From NCBI RefSeq assembly GCF_963583255.1, contig NC_084807.1, positions 16,453,072 to 16,517,071 of the forward strand: DNA of 64,000 nucleotides, given 5' to 3'. This DNA is from Pyrus communis (lineage: Eukaryota > Streptophyta > Magnoliopsida > Rosales > Rosaceae). The position numbers and the translations under genes were made by a program. Below the pieces are notes generated by a model. That model was not told the origin of the DNA, made no database searches, and was given only the letters and a program-made list of their open reading frames with translations. This document shows positions 58,001 through 64,000 of this stretch, piece after piece (the stretch's first letter is position 1; every line of letters starts with the position of its first letter).

Positions 58001-58142
58001 ACTCTGGTATTTAGACACTTTTAGATTCAAATTTATTCACTTTTTATACACTATCACATTTTATGGCTTCGTCACCTTCCAGGTGTCGGCCAGCACAGCT
58101 CGATTCAGGGTCCAAGTGGACTTTCTGGGTCGGGGTGTGTCA
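55026..58142 (+). mobile_element. Solo LTR, TGTGACA...TGTGTCA family, 3117 bp, TSD GGTAG
   Basis: It starts TGTGACAACCCGTTCC and ends TCGGGGTGTGTCA. GGTAG flanks both ends (55021-55025, 58143-58147). This is the most complete family member in the window. ORFs at 55300-55956 lie within its LTR and show no recognised domain. It contains hairpin-type repeats at 57270-57620. Confidence 0.92.
57425..57620 (+). repeat. Three 66-bp tandem repeats with internal palindrome, in the LTR
   Basis: Units at about 57425, 57491 and 57557 read CATGATTGATGAGATATG, then AAGTCGTACA, GTCACTATAGGTGAC and CGACTTATAT. AAGTCG...CGACTT with GTCAC...GTGAC inside gives a hairpin. Two related units without the first part lie at about 57260-57295 and 57358-57400 (CCACTTTAGGTGG core), and inverted ones lie in the LTR at 27406-29563. 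Confidence 0.82.
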
Positions 58143-58639
58143 GGTAGTGGCTGGTGATATGGTTTGATAACGTCCTAATCCTCAACTTTAGTCGTCAAAG
58201 TCTCGACGATTCCCTACAAAAAAACAATTATGGTCAAATAACCAAAACATAACATAAAATAATACCATAAAATTGGCATAATCTCCCCGAAAATTGGTAT
58301 ACCCCAAATCCGACCCCAAACTCCACCCCTCACTCTATACTCAAACCCAAAGCCTGCACCATACTTAAAATTAACTCCAAAAAAAATATTAATGAAAAGA
58401 AAAAGATTAAAATTTGGGGAGAATATACCTTTTGGCAAGATTGAGAGTAGTGAGAATGAGAGGGATGGCTGAGTGTGAGAGAATTAAAGGAGACAGTGAG
58501 AGAGAGATGAGAGAGTGAGTGAGAATGAGAGATAGTGAAGAGAGAGAGGGTCAGATTTGGGGAGAGGGAAAGAAAGAGGAGAGGTAAGAGTAGAGAAAGA
58601 CATTGAGAAAATTGTGGAGTTATATATTTTGGTTTTAAA

Positions 58640-59200
58640 AACCGTATCACTTTGCATGACAAAATATTGGTCGCACAAAGTCTTAAAAAATTTATAAATT
58701 TTTTTTTCCCACACCCCATTTTTGGCGCCCGCCCAAATTTTTAGAGTTTTGTGCAACGAAGTGTTAGTCACGCAAAGTTTTGCACGACGAATGATTGGTC
58801 AAGCAAAGTCTTTAAATTTTTTTTTTTTTAATTCCCTCGTCCCATTTTTGGCTCTTGTCCAAATTTAAGGATTTTGCGCGACGAATTTGGCGGTCAAATG
58901 TGTATTCGTCCCATAAAGAAAATAATAAAAAATAAAGAAATAATTTAGTTTAACAATATAAAATATAAAAATAAATAAATGAAAAATTAAATAAGGGTTA
59001 GGCAATGAAATAATGGTATTCGTCGCGCAAAGTTTTTAAAAAATAATAAAAACTTATGAAAACAACTATATTCTAAAATTATAATATAAAATTAAATAAA
59101 AAACAAAAATAAATTGGTTTGTGCGACGCATGTATACATTATGACGTCGCGCTATTGGTTTTTGCGCAACGACCCCATTATGGTGCCACACAAGTTACAT
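58640..59200. repeat. Degraded subterminal sites of CACTA no. 3, right side
   Basis: Scattered GCGCGACG-related sites (TTTTGCGCGACGAATTTGG at 58871, GACGTCGCGC near 59145) among A/T-rich spacers; many have TGCACGACG or GTCACGCAAAG forms. Confidence 0.7.
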
Positions 59201-59348
59201 TTAAAAAAAAAATTTATTATAAAATTTACTGAAAATGTGACTTTACTCCCTTTAAATTCAATTTTTTTTTTTTACATAAGACCCACAATATTCTATTTTT
59301 CTAACAAAAACCCGATCCGAACTACAATAATAAATTTAAAGCTACTTA

Positions 59349-59394
<46 letters not shown>

Positions 59395-59756
59395 CATTCA
59401 ATTTCTTAAGTGTTATACGTACAAAATAAATAAATAAATTTAAAGCTACTTAATAAATATATATATCATTCAACCATCCAATCGTCAAACATGTTTATAT
59501 ATACTTCGAGATCGTATACACCAAAGATCGCAAAAAACAAACATTCAAAGATCAAGTAACGGGACAAAAATTTTCGATGGTTATAAACAAAAAATCACTA
59601 TTTAACGGTCATTTTAACTTCAATTTTGATGATTTTTTATAGCTACACTCCTTGACCTTATATGAATACAATGAAAGAATTCGATCTTCAATTTAAAATA
59701 TTTACACTAGTTATGGTACACTTGACCTTATACACATTCTACGAAACTAGTTTCAA

Positions 59757-60169
59757 CGAGGACGTCGGGCCAGGGATGTGGTGGGGGCCCGGGTCGGAAT
59801 GTGACAATTTGGTATCAGAACCAATCCTTGGCCGAGTGTGCCGACGAAGACGTTGGGCCCCTAAGGAGGGTGGATTGTTACATCCCACATCACTAAGGGG
59901 AGTGGATCCTGTAAGCCTTATATGTATATTCTCATCTCTACCTAGCACAAGACCTTTTGCAAGCTCACTGACTTCGGATTCCATCAGAACTCCGAAGTAA
60001 AGCGAGTTCGTGCAAGAGCAATCCAAAGATGGGTGACCTGCTGGGAAGTTCTCGTGTGAGTTCCCAGAAACAAAACTGTGAGGGTATGGTCTGGGCCTAA
60101 AGTGGACAATATTGTACTACGGTGGAGTCGGGGCCAGGATGTGGTGGGGGCCCGGGCTGGGATGTGACA
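59757..60169 (+). mobile_element. Cassandra TRIM, 5'-truncated, inside CACTA no. 3
   Basis: The last ~50 bases of a 5' LTR end GTGACA at 59806. TGGTATCAGAAC (59810-59821) is the primer site for initiator tRNA-Met, one base off. The internal domain ends in a purine-rich CTAAGGAGGGTGGA, and the 3' LTR 59876-60169 starts TGTTACATCCC and ends GATGTGACA. Within it, 59974-60058 is 5S rRNA-like: CCATCAGAACTCCGAAGT.AAGCG and GATGGGTGACCTGCTGGGAA. No target duplication is possible because the left end is lost. Confidence 0.87.
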
Positions 60170-60472
60170 TATAATATAATATTAAATAAAAAACGAAAAA
60201 TAAATTGGTTTAGGCGATGAAATATTTGGATTACATCACGCAAAGATTTCAAAAATAATTTATTTTATTTTATTTATTTTTGTAAAGACTTTGCGCGACA
60301 AAGTTTAAAGTTTTGTCGCGCAAAGTGACTTTGCATGACGATGAGTGTTTTGCCGTGCAAAATTTCATCGCACAAGACTTTGCGTGACGAAGTTTAATAT
60401 TTCATCGAGCAAATTCACTTTGCGTGACGATATGTGTTTCGTCACGCAAGGGGTTTTTTTTTACTAGTGTTT

Positions 60473-61172
60473 GTGTGTAAATTGAGTAATTAACAGTACA
60501 CTGTCATTTTATTTAATAAAAAATCAAATTTTGTTTAAAAGGTCATTGTAAAGAAGGTGAGAAATTAGGTTCTCATCCCTATTTTTTCTACTCCATTTAT
60601 TAAAATCTTATTCCTTTTCAAATTTTTATAAAGGTCCTTGGGTTTTAATAAACGTCATTAATTATTTCAAAAATAAAATATTTACATGTCAAGATAATTA
60701 AATTTTATTTCTAAATATATTCATTTCATGTTAGAAACGTTACATTTGGTATATTTATATTTATGGCTAAACTTTTTTATCATGTATTTCTGTTTCTAGT
60801 ATGTACCCATTTTTAGTTTGAAACCCTTTTTCTAATTGTATTTCTTATAAATTTTAATTTGTACCCATATATTAAATTTTTTTTCTCTTATTTTTTAAAA
60901 TTTTATTTGTACTCATAATTTATTTAATCTTTTATTTGTACCCATAATTATTTATAATGTACCTTTTTTATATATATAAAATGTACCCTTTTTTTATATA
61001 TAAAATGCATTTTTTGTCATATAATCGTGCCCCTTTTTTGCATAAAATGTATCAATCTTTTGAATGTTAATGTACCAACACTTTTATATATATGTGCCAA
61101 TTTTTATATGTAAAATGTAGCCAAATTTTATTATATAAATTACTTATATTTTATAAAAATAAAATAAAATCC

Positions 61173-61213
<41 letters not shown>

Positions 61214-61540
61214 GCTAATTTTGAAAATTTGAATTGGAAGTGTAAATGAAAGCAAAAAAACTGTTGAGTCTTTATTGGTATTATTTCATCTCTTTAATTA
61301 TTATGTCATTTATGTGGCAGAAGAGGGACTTCATCAAACACCTAAAATGCATAAGGTTTAAGTCTATAACAGTTAGAGACCAGGAACCGCAGCTAAATTA
61401 TCCCTAAAGAAAGTCTCTGAACCAATATACAAGCTCAATGGAACTTTAACATATAAACTCCATGCCGCAAAGACTTTTTAAGCCACCAATATAAATTGTC
61501 TTGCTTGGTAGAGGATTGGGTCGAAATGAGTAAGACATTA
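60473..61540. other. A/T-rich sequence with TGTACCC-word repeats, no gene
   Basis: 60780-61150 repeats TTTGTACCCATA and TAAAATGTACC...TTTTTTATATATA in degenerate form. (AT)n lies at about 61178-61211. No ORF of note. Confidence 0.6.
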
Positions 61541-63310
61541 TATTTAAGGTATATTGAAGGAAGAAATAAAAATAAAATGTGAGGTAGGAGATGGACAATT
61601 AAAAAGAGAAGGTAGAAATGACAAGTTTATCAATTCCAATCCTTCCCAAAATAGTAGGATTAGAAGAGAGAAGTTTTCATAATGTCTAATCCAATTATCT
61701 ATACCAAATGAAGGCAAAGTATCAAGTAAAGAAGGTGAATCAAATCCAGACAACACATAGACCAAAAAAGGTAACAACTACACAAATCTAGTGCAGGAAC
61801 TACCATGTGTTCAGGCAGGAAATCTTGCTGTGAGGGGTTCCTGGCTCGAGCACATAGCTCCTCCAGGAGTTGGCACTTTGGTTGGTTTTTGGGCTCCGGT
61901 TTGCCGAGATGTTGCAAGAGAATGACAAAGTTAGTTCTAAAAGGTGCCTTTGTGGGGCCTTAGGTGTAGGCCTTGAGGCTCACAATCAAAACTAACTAAG
62001 TGCTTAGGCGTGCCACTGCCATCTTAGTATAGCAGATGTAGAACAAGTGTGTTTAAGCCGATTACTTGCGCTCCAAGTTATTCTGACTTCTTGTTATCAA
62101 AGGATTGTCGTAGATGGGTTAAGTCTACATTAAGTTCCTTTCTATGCCTTAAGATTAGGGAATTTTAGTTGGTTATCTTGTATCCTTAAAGGGTGAATGT
62201 CTATATCTGATCAAGTCATCAGTTTAATTCACATTTAGTCTTCTTATGATAGAAAAATCACTAAGTGAACCAAATATGAGAACTAACAGAACTTTGGTTC
62301 ATCAAAAGACTAGAAATGACTTGAATATATACTGAGGAATACATCATAACACCATATCTCTTAACTTAAAGATAAAACAAAGAGAGTCGGGCAAGGTTTA
62401 AACATCTTGTGATTTCTTCTCTTTGTAGTTACAGTGGGTTGAGTACTAAAGCAGGATGAGTGGTAAGCAAGTTTATATAAGACAATTGATACTACAACAT
62501 TTAGAAAAGGTAGCAGAGCTTTTATACTAGACAAAAGATGTCTTTTTAAGAGGAGTCTAAGGCTAAAAGGGTACATAATATGGGCAAAGCATAGCTTTTT
62601 GGGTATTTGCTTGACTGAAAGGCAAGTTGTATGTTTGTTTGTTTGATTGGTTGAGTGTCCTTGTCTTTGGGGCCTCTTCCTCATTTTATAGTCAAATTAG
62701 CGTAACTGTTGTGCCTTTGTATTTGCCCAAAAGTAACTTGGGGGTAGTGAGTCAACAACATTTTACTTGTATTGCCACCATAAAGTTCTCTTTAGCTAAT
62801 AGTAGGTTGATTTCCATTGGTTGTCACTTCTCTTGTATAGCCTTTTCATTAATGAGGAGCCGCCATATTATCTTGAGATGGATGGCTAGGCTTGGTGCTG
62901 GGCCTCGGGCGAGTTCCTTCACTTTAGCTCTTTTGGGCTTCCATTCCTTCAAGTCCAAAGTTTAAATATTAATCCAAACAGTGTCCCCTTGAATCGTTGT
63001 TAAGCCTGCAAACCGAGCCACTAATAATGATTGAACAGCTGCTCCTCAGTAACCATCGTCGCACGCCTTTACTCGGAACTTGTGCCATTTTAATGCAGCC
63101 GTTTGTGAATTGGGCCCTTTGCACTAACCCACGATCTCTTATTACTAATCAACTACTCATTACATAATCATTTCCTCATCCCTTTAAGCAATTTCAAACC
63201 TTCAAATCCTCAAAACTTCCCAGAATTCCCAAATGATCTTTCTTGTTTTCGGCTTCATCTTTCCTTCTGACTTGAATTCTTATTATCCTTTTTCCTTTCA
63301 AGCTCAATCA
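61541..63310. other. No gene recognised upstream of the plant-mobile-domain relic
   Basis: Short ORFs only (e.g. 107 codons minus at 62361-62684, 112 codons plus at 62627-62965) without recognisable domains. More G/C-rich from 62850, probably the leader or flanking part of the element that carries the following pseudogene. Confidence 0.4.
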
Positions 63311-64000
63311 ATGGCCCCAAAAACCACCCAAACTCGATCAATCACTCAACCTCGATCATGTTATGAATCTAGTGAAGGTATTGCCACCCTGTGATGTTTG
63401 CTCAACGCTCTCGGGTAGGTCTGCACTCTGAACTTTTCTTTGAAGAAGAGGGTGTACTTACTAGGACCTGTATGAACTTTTCAAGTTCCAATTGCAGTAG
63501 AGACCAACATGCCCAAGGCCAATTGGTTTACTCCGAACCCATTCTTGGCTGAGTCGGGCATTTCCTCATCTAAGTGGTCAAACCACCGCCGCAGCTTTCC
63601 TCTTATGAATGATGAGTCCTAGGTTAAGTGGATAAACTAGCTCGAGCCTACCTTTAAAAGGAAATGGATGAACAATGGCATCTATGAAATGATAATGCTC
63701 TCAAAAACCATTATGGTCGCTAAGCCCGAGTTATTGACCACCGTTCTCCTTTTTTGGAACTCGAGTACCAACACTTTTTTACTTCAGGATGGGCCTCATG
63801 TCTTCAATTATCCTGGATATGGCGCAAGTTTTCGGGCTAAGACCATCGGGCAGAATTGTGGATGTGACTCATGACTGAGCTCCTCATTCTCGTCTGACTG
63901 CTGAGAGTTCGGGTACTTCGGCTTCCCCATTTCAACTAGAATATAACTCTACAACTTTCAAAAGTTATGGGACATCTTTCAAAGGTTTCATCCCTTTTGT
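63311..64000 (+). pseudogene. Plant mobile domain (MAIN-like) gene, broken, runs off the window
   Basis: ATG at 63311 (MAPKTTQTRSITQPRS) is followed by a stop at 63392. 63668-63780 encodes NNGIYEMIMLSKTIM ... LLFWNSSTNTF, then a frame change leads to IILDMAQVFGLRPSGRIVDV (to about 63870), all typical of the plant mobile domain found in MAIN-like proteins and in several plant transposable elements. TGA at about 63874 stands where a Trp is usual, and the frame reads on as a Ser-rich linker to the window edge. It is inactive here; whether it belongs to a retrotransposon or a Mutator-type element needs the sequence to the right. Confidence 0.75.

Larger units (their letters stand above)
54370..60469 (-). 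mobile_element. CACTA element no. 3, TSD TTT, minus strand
   Basis: It starts CACTACCACAAAAAAAACAC and ends GGTTTTTTTTTACTAGTG; TTT flanks both ends (54367-54369, 60470-60472). Subterminal GCGCGACG-type sites lie at 54385-54830 on the left and at 58640-58900, 59115-59190 and 60215-60455 on the right. One ~347-bp repeat copy (59470-59755) is on the right, so its 5' end is right, as in no. 1. The interior carries a solo LTR and a Cassandra element, and no TnpA exons beyond a possible short C-terminal tail at 58143-58210 (minus). Confidence 0.85.

Noticed and set aside
55026..58142. One of a pair of LTRs of a complete element with 37072-47648
   Set aside because: Each copy has its own distinct target duplication (GGTAG and GAAAA), so they are separate solo LTRs.
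59662..60026. Overlapping ORFs on both strands (112 and 95 codons)
   Set aside because: They coincide with the Cassandra element in CACTA no. 3 and are by-products of non-coding LTR sequence.
59974..60058. A genuine 5S rRNA gene
   Set aside because: Only part of 5S is present with substitutions, inside a TRIM LTR that has a primer site and a partner LTR.

Overview
This is repeat-dense plant nuclear DNA. Genes contain introns with GT/AG borders, A/T homopolymers and (AT)n tracts are frequent, and every major class of plant transposable element is present. Two ordinary host genes are visible, both on the minus strand: a LEA14-type LEA_2 protein (31373-32410, two exons) and a group IIc WRKY transcription factor (50416-51938, two exons). 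The repeat families (a Cassandra TRIM with 5S-like LTRs, a CACTA family with TTTGCGCGACG-type subterminal arrays, and LTRs of the form TGTGACA...TGTGTCA) resemble what I know from Rosaceae, most likely apple or pear. That assignment is inference from memory and was not tested by a search.

Layout. 1-10152 is the 3' part of a Tat-lineage Ty3/gypsy retrotransposon. It holds a pol pseudogene with two in-frame stops, an A-rich spacer with tandem repeats, a conserved coiled-coil ORF on the opposite strand, a polypurine tract and a complete 3' LTR. 10153-13089 holds a tRNA-derived SINE, a MITE, an inverted pair of a dispersed repeat, and a truncated LTR with its polypurine tract. 13090-19045 is an eroded CACTA element (minus). 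19115-22300 is a non-autonomous element with inverted ends, containing a Cassandra array that itself has a second Cassandra inserted in it. 23095-29626 is an L1-type LINE broken by two solo LTRs, each with its 5-bp target duplication intact. 29630-37066 holds LEA14, two MITEs and a hAT-type element.

37072-47648 is a solo LTR split by an 8.2-kb CACTA element (38829-46997, TSD TAG). That CACTA carries a TnpA-like gene and, inside it, a chimeric retrotransposon fragment with a second copy of the antisense coiled-coil ORF. 47649-54366 holds another CACTA end, a LINE RNase H relic, two minus-strand SINEs, a foldback MITE and the WRKY gene. 54370-60469 is a third CACTA of the same family (TSD TTT), containing a 3.1-kb solo LTR (TSD GGTAG) and a Cassandra element. 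The window ends in AT-rich repeats and a broken plant-mobile-domain gene (63311-64000) that runs off the edge.

The genes here do not form a pathway. The coherent story is the order of insertions, which can be read from target-site duplications. The best leads for something undescribed are the antisense coiled-coil ORF kept in two Tat-derived copies, and the CACTA family whose 5' part carries ~347-bp tandem repeats interleaved with CpG-rich palindromic subterminal arrays.
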